Shown: positions 26,796 through 35,896, counted from the first letter of the stretch. The stretch is 64,000 nucleotides of DNA from UBA8337 sp965662725 (GCA_965662725.1 CBFIIT010000005.1:5302-69301), one strand, 5' to 3'. Program-made: numbers and translations. The notes: generated by a model from the letters alone, not told the origin.

Positions 26796-28233
26796 CGCAT
26801 CTTCACACGCCATCCCGCAACCTGCTGCTTTGCGTCCGTTTGGGCGGGTTCATATTGTCGGCATTGGCGGCATCGGCATGAGCGGCATTGCCGAAGTGAT
26901 GCATGTCATGGGCTATGAGGTGCAGGGCAGCGATATGAGCGATAATGCCAATACCAAGCGTTTGCGCGATATGGGCATTAAAGTGGCGGTCGGCCATGCG
27001 GCTGAAAATGTTGACGGGGCCGGGGTGGTGACGATTTCATCCGCTGTATCGCCTGATAACCCTGAAGTTTTGGCAGCTCGTGAAAAGCACATACCGGTTG
27101 TCCGTCGGGCTGAAATGCTGGCTGAATTAATGCGTTTAAAGCCGTGCATCACCATTGCCGGCACGCATGGCAAAACCACCACCACCTCTCTGACCGCCGC
27201 CATGCTGGATGCGGCGGAATTGGACCCCACCGTTATCAATGGCGGTATCATCAATGCCTATGGCACTAATGCGCGCCTCGGCAAGGGCGATTGGATGGTG
27301 GTAGAGGCTGATGAAAGTGACGGCACATTTGTCCGTCTGCCGGTGACGATTGGTATTGTTACAAATATTGACCCTGAACATTTGGAGCATTACGGCGATT
27401 TTGACGGGCTGCGCGCCGCCTTTGACAGCTATATTCACAATATCCCGTTTTACGGTGTCGGCATTGTTTGTCTCGACCATCCTGAGGTGCAGGCATTGGT
27501 CGGACGCGTTACCGATCGCCGTTTGATGACTTATGGGCTGAGCGAACAGGCCGATATTCGCGCCATTAATATTCGCGAAGACGGATTGCAGCAGCATTTC
27601 GATGTTATTTGCCGCGACCGGCGTAATGATACGGAAGACAAGATTGAAAACCTCTGCCTGCCCATGGCCGGTAAGCATAATTTGCAAAACGCGCTGGCCG
27701 CCATTGCCGCCGGTCTTGAACTGGGCGCAACCAAAACATCCATTGCTGCCGCGCTAAATGGTTTTGGCGGCGTCAAAAGGCGATTTACAGCGGTTGGTGA
27801 AGTTGGCGACAATATTCGGATTTTTGACGATTACGCGCATCATCCGGTTGAAATCAGTGCGGTTTTGGAGAGTGCGCGGGCCGTTAGTTCGGGCCGTGTC
27901 GTCGCCATTATGCAGCCGCATCGCTATAGCCGCTTGCGCGATTTATTCGGCGATTTTTGCGCCTGTATGAATGATGCCGACACGGTGCTGACCCTGCCTG
28001 TTTTCGCTGCCGGTGAAGCACCGATTGAGGGCATTAACAGCGATGCGCTGGCAGAAGGTCTGCGCGCCCACGGCCATCGCAATGTTATTGCCGTGGCTGA
28101 TAATAATGCTTTGGCCGCGTCACTGGCGCCTGAATTGCAGGCCGGCGATGTGATTGTTTGTATGGGAGCCGGCTCCATTTCGGCCCTCGCCTATGAATTA
28201 CCGTCACAATTGGAAAGGGTTTTGAATGGCTGA
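26788..28233 (+). CDS. murC: UDP-MurNAc:L-alanine ligase
   Basis: Mur ligase of 481 residues that starts the stem peptide by adding L-alanine. HIVGIGGIGMSGIAEVMH (about 22-39) is the Rossmann-type loop of the first domain, AGTHGKTTTTSL (about 125-136) the ATP P-loop, and DDYAHHPVEI (about 347-356) the family motif. The ribosome binding site GGGAGAGG lies in the murG end. It overlaps murB by 8 nt. Confidence 0.95.
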   Translation: MPDASSHAIPQPAALRPFGRVHIVGIGGIGMSGIAEVMHVMGYEVQGSDMSDNANTKRLRDMGIKVAVGHAAENVDGAGVVTISSAVSPDNPEVLAAREKHIPVVRRAEMLAELMRLKPCITIAGTHGKTTTTSLTAAMLDAAELDPTVINGGIINAYGTNARLGKGDWMVVEADESDGTFVRLPVTIGIVTNIDPEHLEHYGDFDGLRAAFDSYIHNIPFYGVGIVCLDHPEVQALVGRVTDRRLMTYGLSEQADIRAINIREDGLQQHFDVICRDRRNDTEDKIENLCLPMAGKHNLQNALAAIAAGLELGATKTSIAAALNGFGGVKRRFTAVGEVGDNIRIFDDYAHHPVEISAVLESARAVSSGRVVAIMQPHRYSRLRDLFGDFCACMNDADTVLTLPVFAAGEAPIEGINSDALAEGLRAHGHRNVIAVADNNALAASLAPELQAGDVIVCMGAGSISALAYELPSQLERVLNG

Positions 28234-29170
28234 TGCAGCACGCCATATTGATAAGCCCGATTGGCTGAATGCGTTGCCTGCCTTGCGTGGCAAGCTGCTG
28301 GATAATGTCAGCATGGCTGATTTGTGTTGGTTCCGTGTTGGCGGACCGGCCGATATCATGTTCATGCCGGCCGATACAGAAGATTTGGCAGCGTTTTTGA
28401 AAGCCCTGCCGCAAGATGTGCCGCTCACCGTATTGGGCGCCGGATCAAATGTGCTTATCCGCGATGGTGGATTGCGCGGTGTTACCATTCGCCTTGGCGC
28501 GGCTTTCGGTCAGGTTAAACAAATTAATGATACGAAAATCGAAGCGGGTGCGGCTTGTCTGGACGTCAGACTGGCGCGCGCGGCGGCTGAGATGAGCTTA
28601 TCCGGTCTGGCTTTCTATCGCGGTATTCCCGGCGCGATTGGCGGTGCCTTGGCGATGAATGCCGGTGCCTATGGCGGCGAGACCGGCGATGTATTGGATG
28701 AGGTCGATATGCTCGACCGCCAGGGAAATTTGCACACGCTTTCAGTCAATGATTTGGCTTTGTCATATCGTCATAACGGATTTACCGATTTCGCTGTTTA
28801 TGTTGCCGCGCGGTTCAATGCCGTGTCCGGCGCGCGCGATACGATTGAAGCGGAAATGCAGGCGATTTCCGATAAGCGAGAAGACAGCCAGCCGATTAAA
28901 TCGCGCACCGGCGGTTCAACTTTTAAAAACCCGGGCGGTGCAGATCCGGATGGGATGAAAGCATGGAAGCTGATTGACGCGGCCGGATGTCGGGGCTTGC
29001 AAATCGGTGATGCGCAAATTTCTGAGCAGCATTGCAACTTCATGATCAATCATGGTGATGCCAGCGCCGCCGATATTGAACGCTTGGGTGAAACCGTGCG
29101 CGGTAAAGTAAGAGAAACGGCAGGCATAGAATTACAGTGGGAAATCAAACGGTTAGGGGAGGCGATATGA
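28226..29170 (+). CDS. murB: UDP-N-acetylenolpyruvoylglucosamine reductase
   Basis: The 314-residue FAD flavoprotein reduces the enolpyruvyl ether to lactate, yielding UDP-MurNAc. The FAD-binding part shows LGAGSNVLIRDGGLRG (about 71-86) and YRGIPGAIGGALAMNAGAYG (about 131-150). SRTGGSTFKNP (about 228-238) contains the catalytic serine. This is the type IIa-like short form without the extra domain of E. coli MurB. The stop overlaps the ddl ATG (29167). Confidence 0.94.
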   Translation: MADAARHIDKPDWLNALPALRGKLLDNVSMADLCWFRVGGPADIMFMPADTEDLAAFLKALPQDVPLTVLGAGSNVLIRDGGLRGVTIRLGAAFGQVKQINDTKIEAGAACLDVRLARAAAEMSLSGLAFYRGIPGAIGGALAMNAGAYGGETGDVLDEVDMLDRQGNLHTLSVNDLALSYRHNGFTDFAVYVAARFNAVSGARDTIEAEMQAISDKREDSQPIKSRTGGSTFKNPGGADPDGMKAWKLIDAAGCRGLQIGDAQISEQHCNFMINHGDASAADIERLGETVRGKVRETAGIELQWEIKRLGEAI

Positions 29171-30081
29171 GCACCGCCAAACATATTGCCGTTTTGATGG
29201 GCGGTTGGTCGCCGGAGCGTGACGTCAGTCTTGTGTCCGGTGCGCAATGTGCTGCCGCGCTGCGCACGCTTGACTATCAAGTCAGCGAAGTTGATGTGAC
29301 CCGCCAATTGGACAAACAACTGGCCGCACTGCAGCCGGATATTTGCTTCAACGCCTTGCATGGTGTCGGCGGTGAAGATGGCGAAGTGCAGGGGCTGCTG
29401 GAAGTGTTGGAAATTCCTTATACCCATTCCGGCGTGCGCGCCTCGGCTTTGGCGATGGATAAGCAATTGTCGAAACAGATTTTCGCCGCCGCCGGATTGC
29501 CGATTGCGGCATCGGAATTGGTTGCTAAAGGCAGCGTGCATGACCATCCGATGACACCGCCTTATGTGGTAAAGCCGGTCAATCAAGGCTCCAGTGTCGG
29601 TATTGAAATCATTACCGAAGGCAGCAATCAACCGCCCGAAAGTTTGAGCGCAGCCGGTTGGGCCTTTGACGGAATGGCGATGGTTGAAAAATACGTTGCC
29701 GGACGCGAATTGACCTGCGCCGTTATGGGGCATGAAGCATTGGATGTGATGGAAATCGTGCCGAGCAATGGCTGGTATGATTACCGCGCCAAATATGATG
29801 AGGGCGGTTCCAAACATGAATGCCCGGCCGATATTGATGAAAATTTGACGCAACGCATTCGCGACATCAGTCTTGAGGCGCATATGCTGCTTGGCTGTCG
29901 CGGCGTAACCCGTTCGGATTTTCGTTACGACCCGGCCGAGGACACGCTGGCCCTGCTTGAAATCAATACCCAGCCCGGCATGACGCCGGTGTCGCTGGTG
30001 CCTGAAATGGCCGCTTTGCGCGGTATCGAGTTTACCCAATTGGTTGAATGGATTGTGGAGGATGCATCATGCCGAAGATAG
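29167..30081 (+). CDS. ddl: D-alanine:D-alanine ligase
   Basis: ATP-grasp enzyme of 304 residues that makes the D-Ala-D-Ala dipeptide for MurF. VLMGGWSPERDVSLVSG (about 9-25) is the N-terminal signature, PPYVVKPVNQGSSVGIEII (about 134-152) binds ATP, and LEINTQPGMTPVSLVPEMAA (about 264-283) holds the metal ligands. I use the ATG at 29167 behind GGGGAGGCG; an ATG 30 nt upstream lies within murB and lacks family support. The end overlaps ftsQ by 13 nt. Confidence 0.95.
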   Translation: MSTAKHIAVLMGGWSPERDVSLVSGAQCAAALRTLDYQVSEVDVTRQLDKQLAALQPDICFNALHGVGGEDGEVQGLLEVLEIPYTHSGVRASALAMDKQLSKQIFAAAGLPIAASELVAKGSVHDHPMTPPYVVKPVNQGSSVGIEIITEGSNQPPESLSAAGWAFDGMAMVEKYVAGRELTCAVMGHEALDVMEIVPSNGWYDYRAKYDEGGSKHECPADIDENLTQRIRDISLEAHMLLGCRGVTRSDFRYDPAEDTLALLEINTQPGMTPVSLVPEMAALRGIEFTQLVEWIVEDASCRR

Positions 30082-30983
30082 ATAAGACACAAGCGGCGCG
30101 TGCGACCGCAAGATCGCGTCTGCGCAATATGCTGTTCTCGATTTTGGCGACGCCATTTAATTTATTGTTTATCGGCTTGATGATTATCTGGTCGGGGCGG
30201 CGCTTGCGTCTTGCGGCTATTGCCTTTGTGCTGGTCGCCGTTTCTGTCGCCGTATTCCGTTTGCAATTATTGGCACCGGCGGCTGATTTGGTGCGCGGCA
30301 AAACTCATGAGCTGACTGCCGAGATCGGCTTCCGCGTTAATGATATTACGGTAGAGGGTCGCAAACGTACGCAAAGAGAAGATTTATTGGCGGCAATAAA
30401 TGTGACGCCCAATAGCCCGATTTTCGCCCTTGATTTGCCGCGTATTCACGCGCGTATTGAAGCGCTGCCATGGATTGAAAAAGCGGTCGTGCTGCGTCGC
30501 TTGCCGAATATCGTGCATATCACATTGGTTGAGCGCGCGCCGTTTGCTTTTTATAAAACCGGCGAAGATATCGGCTTGATTGACCGCCATGGAGTGACCA
30601 TTACCCGTCACCATTTGGCACCATTTTCCCATCTTCCGGTGTTTTCCGGCCAAGGCGCAACCCTGCGCGCGGCTGATTTCATGGATATGTTGCAGGGCTA
30701 TCCGGTATTACGCAATCGCATGGTGGCAGCGCATTGGAATAGCGGTCGGCGTTGGACATTGCGTCTCGACCATGGCGGCGCGGTGCATCTGCCGGCGCAT
30801 GGTGTGACCGATGCGCTCGACCGGCTGATGAATTTGGAGAAAGAACGGCGCATTTTGGCAATAGAAAACCAAGCGATTGATTTGCGCATGCCGGACCGCG
30901 TTTTACTGCGTCCGACAGCCAAAAGCCCGACCGTTGAGCGCTCCAGTGAGAAAATCAAACGGCAAAAGGAGACCGCCTCGTGA
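30069..30983 (+). CDS. ftsQ: Cell division protein FtsQ
   Basis: Bitopic divisome protein of 304 residues. A basic cytoplasmic N-terminus (about 1-35) precedes membrane segments at about 24-70; the stretch RLRLAAIAFVLVAVSVAVF is the clearest. A POTRA domain starts at FRVNDITVEGRKRTQREDLL (about 88-107), followed by the FtsQ beta domain with LPNIVHITLVERAPFAFYK. It recruits FtsB and FtsL. The ATG at 30069 lies inside ddl. The C-terminal tail (about 285-304) is basic. The stop overlaps ftsA as GTGA. Confidence 0.93.
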   Translation: MPKIDKTQAARATARSRLRNMLFSILATPFNLLFIGLMIIWSGRRLRLAAIAFVLVAVSVAVFRLQLLAPAADLVRGKTHELTAEIGFRVNDITVEGRKRTQREDLLAAINVTPNSPIFALDLPRIHARIEALPWIEKAVVLRRLPNIVHITLVERAPFAFYKTGEDIGLIDRHGVTITRHHLAPFSHLPVFSGQGATLRAADFMDMLQGYPVLRNRMVAAHWNSGRRWTLRLDHGGAVHLPAHGVTDALDRLMNLEKERRILAIENQAIDLRMPDRVLLRPTAKSPTVERSSEKIKRQKETAS

Positions 30984-32245
30984 ACCGACCGCTTGACCAT
31001 AATCGGATAGGCAAAGCGCGGCCCATGCCATTGCGGCGCGGTACGATTGCCGCACTCGATGTCGGCTCGTCCAAAATCGCCTGCTTGATTGGTGAGCATA
31101 GCGATGATGGCAATGGCACAATTCGTATTTCCGGTTTCGGCCACCAGCATTCTGAAGGGCTGAATGCCGGACAAGTTACCGATATGCGCGCCGCCGAAGA
31201 CAGTATTCGCGCCGCCGTGGATGCGGCAGAGCGCATGGCCGGAATGGAAGTGCGCAATGTGTTTATCGGCCTGTCGGCCAATCGCTTGCACAGTCAGATA
31301 TGTCAGGCAGAAGTGCCGCTTAACGGTCACGCTGTAACCGAAGAGCATATGGCGCTGGCGATGCGCCATGCGTTGGAAGCGTTTTGGTCGGAAGAGGCGG
31401 AGATTTTGCACGCCATTCCAATCGCCTATGAAATTGACGATGCTTATGGCATTGCAGACCCGCGCGGCATGTTTGGTGAAACATTGCGCGTCTCCATGCA
31501 TCTCATGTCGGCACCGGCAACGGCGGTTCGCAATTTACTGAGCTGTATCGAGCATTGTCATTTGCAATGCGATAAATTGGTGGTCACGCCGCTTGCCAGT
31601 GCGCTGTCAACGCTGATGCAAGATGAGATTGATCTCGGCGTGTTGCAGGTCGATATGGGTGGCGGCACAACAAGTGCCAGTATTTTCTATGAAGGTGAAA
31701 GCCTTTTTACCACCGTCGTGCCGGTAGGGGGACGCCATATTACGGCGGATATCGCGCATGGGCTGAACGTTTCCGTCGCCACGGCTGAGCGTATCAAGAC
31801 GCTTTATGGCAGTGCGCTGGCGACACCGGTCGGCGAACGCGAGCAATTTGAAGTGCCGGTTCTGGGCGGCGACCATCAGACATTGCCGCGCGGTGAACTG
31901 ACTAAAATCATTCGCCCACGCCTCGAAGAGACGTTTGAAATGGTGATGAAAAAAATTGATGCCAGCGGGCTTGGCCATTTAGCCGGTCGCCGCATTGTGC
32001 TGACAGGCGGCGCGTCGCAATTAAACGGTGCGCCCGAATTGGCGCAATCGATTATGGAAAAACAAGCGCGCATGGCCGGGCCAATGCGTTTGACCGGATT
32101 GCCGGAAGCCGCTGCCGGGCCGTCCTTCGCCGCTTGTGCAGGGCTGTTGCGCTATGCCGGTCGCAATCATCCGGATGCGATTCTTCGCGATACGGGCAGC
32201 GGGCCGATGCGCTGGTTGGCCAAATGGCTGAAGAGGAATTTTTAA
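30980..32245 (+). CDS. ftsA: Cell division protein FtsA
   Basis: Actin-like ATPase of 421 residues that tethers FtsZ to the membrane. The phosphate-1 loop is IAALDVGSSKIACLIGE (about 23-39), phosphate-2 is LQVDMGGGTTSASIF (about 218-232), and the adenosine motif is VLTGGASQLNGAPELA (about 339-354). The C-terminus RWLAKWLKRNF is an amphipathic basic helix that fits the membrane-targeting sequence. The start is GTG at 30980, overlapping the ftsQ stop. The TAA at its end overlaps an ATG (TAATG) of a small ORF. Confidence 0.95.
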   Translation: MNRPLDHNRIGKARPMPLRRGTIAALDVGSSKIACLIGEHSDDGNGTIRISGFGHQHSEGLNAGQVTDMRAAEDSIRAAVDAAERMAGMEVRNVFIGLSANRLHSQICQAEVPLNGHAVTEEHMALAMRHALEAFWSEEAEILHAIPIAYEIDDAYGIADPRGMFGETLRVSMHLMSAPATAVRNLLSCIEHCHLQCDKLVVTPLASALSTLMQDEIDLGVLQVDMGGGTTSASIFYEGESLFTTVVPVGGRHITADIAHGLNVSVATAERIKTLYGSALATPVGEREQFEVPVLGGDHQTLPRGELTKIIRPRLEETFEMVMKKIDASGLGHLAGRRIVLTGGASQLNGAPELAQSIMEKQARMAGPMRLTGLPEAAAGPSFAACAGLLRYAGRNHPDAILRDTGSGPMRWLAKWLKRNF

Positions 32246-32394
32246 TGTGTGAAGTTAATAAGACCGTAGGTAGCAGTGGGAAAATTATGCGTATGACGGC
32301 GTCTTTGTCGTCAAAAACCGGAGCGGCCCAAATCTTGGGCGATGGCCGTTGCGGTTTCCATTCAACTCAAAGCTCGCCCGAAACAGGCGAGTAG
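32245..32394 (+). CDS. Small ORF between ftsA and ftsZ, 49 codons, function unknown
   Basis: I do not recognise this product. The ATG at 32245 overlaps the ftsA stop as TAATG. AGAGGA at 32232-32237 lies 7 nt before it, an ideal ribosome binding site, and the stop at 32392-32394 falls 14 nt before the ftsZ ATG. The 49-residue peptide begins MCEVNKTVGSSGKIMRM and ends TQSSPETGE; it is polar, has two cysteines, no membrane helix and no known motif. A 6-bp hairpin (CTCGCC at 32373-32378 with GGCGAG at 32386-32391) overlaps its end, just before the ftsZ ribosome binding site. It may be a genuine coupling peptide or a chance frame over the ftsZ promoter region. Confidence 0.4.
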   Translation: MCEVNKTVGSSGKIMRMTASLSSKTGAAQILGDGRCGFHSTQSSPETGE

Positions 32395-32408
32395 AAAAGG
32401 AGAAAGCT

Positions 32409-34250
32409 ATGAGCATTCAACTCACCGTCCCCCCGAAAAGGGAACTGAAACCCCGTATTGTTGTATTTGGCGTCGGTGGCGCCGGCGGCAATGCAGTCAA
32501 TAATATGGTTGCTGCCGGCCTTGAGGGCGTCGATTTTGTCGTCGCCAATACGGACGCGCAATCGCTGAGCAATTCAGCCGCTGATCGAAAAATCCAAATC
32601 GGTTCAAAACTGACCGAAGGTCTGGGCGCCGGTGCTGACCCGGCTGTCGGCAAAGCGGCAGCAGAAGAAACCATGGCTGAGATTGTCGATATGCTGCAAG
32701 GCTCGCATATGGCGTTTGTGACTGCAGGCATGGGCGGCGGTACCGGCACAGGTGCCGCGCCGGTGATTGCCCGCGCTGCGCGTGAGCAGGGTATTTTGAC
32801 GGTCGGTGTTGTTACCAAACCGTTCGATTTTGAAGGCGGTCGTCGCATGAAAGCGGCGATTGAGGGCATTGAAGAGCTGGCCCAGGAAGTCGATACGCTG
32901 ATTATCATTCCGAACCAGAACTTGTTCCGTATTGCCAATGCGCAAACTACATTTGCTGAGGCGTTTGCCATGGCCGATGAAGTGCTGCATTCAGGCGTTG
33001 CCGGTATTACCGATTTGATGGTCAAGCCGGGCCTTATCAATCTTGACTTTGCCGATGTCAAAACAGTGATGAATGAAATGGGCAAAGCGATGATGGGCAC
33101 AGGCGACGCGGAAGGCGATAAGCGTGCCATTGAGGCGGCTGAGGCGGCAATTGCCAATCCGCTCTTGGATGATGTGTCCATGCGAGGCGCACGCGGCGTG
33201 CTGATTAACATTACCGGTGGTGATGATATGACGCTGTATGAAGTCGATGAAGCGGCCAATCGCATTCGTGAAGAAGTTGATGGCGATGCCAATATCATTA
33301 TCGGCTCAACTTTTGACGATGCACTTCGCGGCACAATGCGCGTATCGGTTGTTGCAACCGGCATTGAGGCGGGCGCTCAATTGCGCGCGCTGGATGGCGG
33401 TCAGATTGTGCAAATGCCCGATGCCGTTGCTGAACAGCCGATTGAAGCAGCCAAAATTGAACCTACACCGACGGCGGAGCCGACACCGGAAGTGGCCGAA
33501 CAAACGGCTGCTGAGCAGGTGGAAGCGCCAATATCGGCCGATGTTGAAAATGGCGATTTGCCCGGTTTCTTGACCGGTCAACAAGCCGAGCGTCCGACCA
33601 GTCCGGCAATTTCCAAACGTAAGCGGTCATTTATTGATCGCGTTTTCGGTGCCAAAAAGGCCGAAACACCGCGTGAGGAAAGCCGTGTTTTGCCGCGTAT
33701 CGATATGAGCAAGCAGGCGGCACCGGAAGTTGAAGTCGAACCGGCACCGTTGGAAGTGGCTGAAATGCCGACGCCGCAACCGCAAATGCCGGAAGACCGT
33801 CCTGCTGCCTTTTTGGACGAATTGGACGGGCCAAGTGAACCGGCCAAGGTGATGGCAGAAGCTGAAACCGCGCCGCAAATGGAAATGCCGCAACCGGAAA
33901 TCAGCCAGCCTGAAATTGCTGAACCAATTGAAGCGAAAATGGAAGCGACAGCTGAAGTTACGGCAGAGGCCGAAGCTAAAGTCGAAGCTAAAGTCGAAGC
34001 TGAAGTTGAGGCCAAAATTGAGGCTGAGGTTGAAACAAAGGTTGAAGCTAAAGCGGAAGCAGAAGCGCCTAAGGTGGAAGCACCGAAAGCCGAGATTGAA
34101 ACACCGGAAGCACCGGTCGTGTCAGCACCAAGTGCTGATGCGGTAAGCGTGCAGCCGGTTGTTCAGACCACAATGGATACCGGACCGACAATGTCGGGCG
34201 GCTCTTTTGAGGGTGATCAACTGGATATTCCGGCGTTCTTGCGACGCTAG
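32409..34250 (+). CDS. ftsZ: Cell division GTPase FtsZ with long Glu/Ala/Lys-rich linker
   Basis: Tubulin-like GTPase of 613 residues that forms the Z ring. The conserved core occupies about 1-320, with GVGGAGGNAVNNM (about 22-34) and the tubulin signature GMGGGTGTGAAP (about 114-125) for GTP binding, and NLDFADVKTVM for the T7 loop. A disordered linker of some 280 residues follows; about residues 510-570 are almost entirely Glu, Ala, Lys and Val in EAK-type repeats. The extreme C-terminus LDIPAFLRR is the conserved peptide that binds FtsA. AAGGAG at 32397-32402 precedes the ATG. The linker is long even for alphaproteobacteria. Confidence 0.96.
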   Translation: MSIQLTVPPKRELKPRIVVFGVGGAGGNAVNNMVAAGLEGVDFVVANTDAQSLSNSAADRKIQIGSKLTEGLGAGADPAVGKAAAEETMAEIVDMLQGSHMAFVTAGMGGGTGTGAAPVIARAAREQGILTVGVVTKPFDFEGGRRMKAAIEGIEELAQEVDTLIIIPNQNLFRIANAQTTFAEAFAMADEVLHSGVAGITDLMVKPGLINLDFADVKTVMNEMGKAMMGTGDAEGDKRAIEAAEAAIANPLLDDVSMRGARGVLINITGGDDMTLYEVDEAANRIREEVDGDANIIIGSTFDDALRGTMRVSVVATGIEAGAQLRALDGGQIVQMPDAVAEQPIEAAKIEPTPTAEPTPEVAEQTAAEQVEAPISADVENGDLPGFLTGQQAERPTSPAISKRKRSFIDRVFGAKKAETPREESRVLPRIDMSKQAAPEVEVEPAPLEVAEMPTPQPQMPEDRPAAFLDELDGPSEPAKVMAEAETAPQMEMPQPEISQPEIAEPIEAKMEATAEVTAEAEAKVEAKVEAEVEAKIEAEVETKVEAKAEAEAPKVEAPKAEIETPEAPVVSAPSADAVSVQPVVQTTMDTGPTMSGGSFEGDQLDIPAFLRR

Positions 34251-34258
34251 TAAATAGG

Positions 34259-34295
34259 CGGTCCGGTCGCCCAAACGGACCGTTTAAAAGGCTTT
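34259..34295 (+). terminator. Possible terminator after ftsZ
   Basis: CGGTCCG at 34259-34265 can pair with CGGACCG at 34276-34282 across a 10-nt loop, followed by TTTAAAAGGCTTTT. The U tract is interrupted, so termination may be partial, but the position just after the last dcw gene suits an operon end. Confidence 0.5.
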
Positions 34296-34340
34296 TAAGC
34301 CACTTATACACGGCGGGCAGGCGCAGTTTATGCTTTCTCC

Positions 34341-34817
34341 ATGCGCCTGTCCGCCCATTTTTCTCTTTTTGAAATGACCCGCTCCCAGCTGGCTGCCCGT
34401 CATCGGCTGGAGAACCGCCCCGATAGTGTGGCGATTGATAATCTGATGGCATTATGCCGTGAGGTTATGGAGCCGCTGCGGGCGCATTTTGCGTGCCCGA
34501 TACATCCAACCAGCGGCTATCGCGGCCGCGCCGTAAATCGGCTGCTTGGCAGCAGTGACAATAGCCAGCATTGCCGCGGTGAGGCGGTGGATTTCGAAAT
34601 TGCCGGTATCGCAAATATCGATATTGCCCGGCATATTGAGACGCATTTATGCTTCGATCAGCTGATTTTGGAATATCCACAGATAGGCCAGCCAAATGCC
34701 GGATGGATTCATATATCTTATAGCCGAGGGGCTAACCGCCAATCAGTTCTTACACGCCTCGCAAACGGCTATAAACAAGGTCTGCCAAGCTTTCCAAATG
34801 GTGCGGAGGAAGGCTGA
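34341..34817 (+). CDS. M15-family metallopeptidase (D-Ala-D-Ala carboxypeptidase/endolysin-like)
   Basis: The 158-residue protein resembles Peptidase_M15_3 enzymes, which cut peptide bonds in peptidoglycan stems. SGYRGRAVNRLLGSSDNSQH (about 56-75) leads into HCRGEAVDFE, whose His and Asp are zinc ligands, and GWIHISYS (about 127-134) supplies the third histidine. No signal peptide is visible, as in phage-type endolysins, so export or role is unclear. It lies between ftsZ and lpxC on the same strand, 90 nt after ftsZ and 101 nt before lpxC. Those gaps suggest a separate transcription unit. It is not a usual member of this cluster. Confidence 0.8.
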   Translation: MRLSAHFSLFEMTRSQLAARHRLENRPDSVAIDNLMALCREVMEPLRAHFACPIHPTSGYRGRAVNRLLGSSDNSQHCRGEAVDFEIAGIANIDIARHIETHLCFDQLILEYPQIGQPNAGWIHISYSRGANRQSVLTRLANGYKQGLPSFPNGAEEG

Positions 34818-34918
34818 ACAGTAATAATAGGCAATAATCTGTTATTTGTTTCCGCCGCGCCGCTTTCGTAGAACAAACTCATCACAGTCTGTTTTTTCAG
34901 GCTCTTGAGGAGTTTTTA

Positions 34919-35896
34919 ATGGCACCACCGCCCGCCAGTATTGCACAAATGACAGAGCAGTTTAACGCTGCTCCGGCTTCGGCTTTGCCGCAAGCTGTGC
35001 GTCTTGGTTCGCGTCAAACGACGTTGGCCAATGAGGCGACATTGCGGGGCATTGGTTTGCATTCAGGCAATGAAGTCTGCATGACTTTGCGTCCTGCTGC
35101 CGCCAATACGGGTATTGAATTTGTCCGCACTGATGTTGCGGCGGGTGAGGGGCGCGTTGCGGCACTGACTGCCAGCATTTGCGAAGTCACCCTATCGTCT
35201 AAAATCGGCAATCAGCACGGCCATATGGTCGGCACAATTGAGCATTTAATGGCCGCGCTTTCCGGCCTTGGTGTCGATAATGCGATTGTTGAAATTGACG
35301 CTGCAGAAGTGCCGATTATGGATGGTAGCGCGAAGCCTTTCGCCAAAATCATCAAGCAGGCCGGTATTCAGGAATTGGATGCTGCGCGCCGCATCATTCG
35401 CATTGTTCAAGCTGTGCGAGTGGAAAACGGCGACAGCTATTGCGAGTTGGTGCCGGATAATGAGCGCGTCTTTGAAGCCGAAATTGACTTTGATTGCGGC
35501 GCTATCGGGCGTCAGGCCTATGAATTGTCTTTGGATGCAGATGATTTCGACGCCGATGTCATCAATGCCCGCACTTTCTGCATGGCCGGTCAAGTTGAAG
35601 CCATGCATGAAGCCGGTTTGGCCCTTGGTGGCTCAATGGAAAATGCGATTGTCGTTGATGGCGATAAAGTGCTGAATGAAGAAGGCCTGCGTTCAAACGA
35701 AGAATTCGTCCAGCACAAGCTGTTGGATGCGGTCGGCGATTTGTTTTTGGCCGGAATGCCGATTATCGGTCGCTATCGCGGTTATAAATCAGGCCACGCC
35801 CTGCACAATGAATTGTTGAAAGAATTGTTCGCCAATGAAGATTGCTTTGAGCTTATCGACTTGGCTGATGCTGACGACATTCTGGCTGCCGAATAA
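34919..35896 (+). CDS. lpxC: UDP-3-O-acyl-N-acetylglucosamine deacetylase
   Basis: Zinc deacetylase of 325 residues, the committed step of lipid A synthesis, so the organism makes lipopolysaccharide. The mature fold begins at RQTTLANEATLRGIGLHSGN (about 33-52). The zinc ligands are His in GTIEHLMAAL (about 104-113) and His and Asp in QHKLLDAVGDLF (about 262-273), and the catalytic His lies in KSGHALHNELL (about 290-300). The first 30 residues are an Ala/Pro-rich extension not found in E. coli LpxC. GAGGAG precedes the ATG. It is in the usual alphaproteobacterial place downstream of ftsZ. Confidence 0.96.
   Translation: MAPPPASIAQMTEQFNAAPASALPQAVRLGSRQTTLANEATLRGIGLHSGNEVCMTLRPAAANTGIEFVRTDVAAGEGRVAALTASICEVTLSSKIGNQHGHMVGTIEHLMAALSGLGVDNAIVEIDAAEVPIMDGSAKPFAKIIKQAGIQELDAARRIIRIVQAVRVENGDSYCELVPDNERVFEAEIDFDCGAIGRQAYELSLDADDFDADVINARTFCMAGQVEAMHEAGLALGGSMENAIVVDGDKVLNEEGLRSNEEFVQHKLLDAVGDLFLAGMPIIGRYRGYKSGHALHNELLKELFANEDCFELIDLADADDILAAE

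Noticed and set aside
29050..30039. 329-codon open frame antisense to ddl
   Set aside because: The Ddl motifs on the plus strand are complete. The antisense product is His/Gly/Phe-rich with no recognisable domain.
32417..33364. 315-codon open frame antisense to ftsZ
   Set aside because: It mirrors the highly biased codons of the FtsZ core. No family features and no ribosome binding site.
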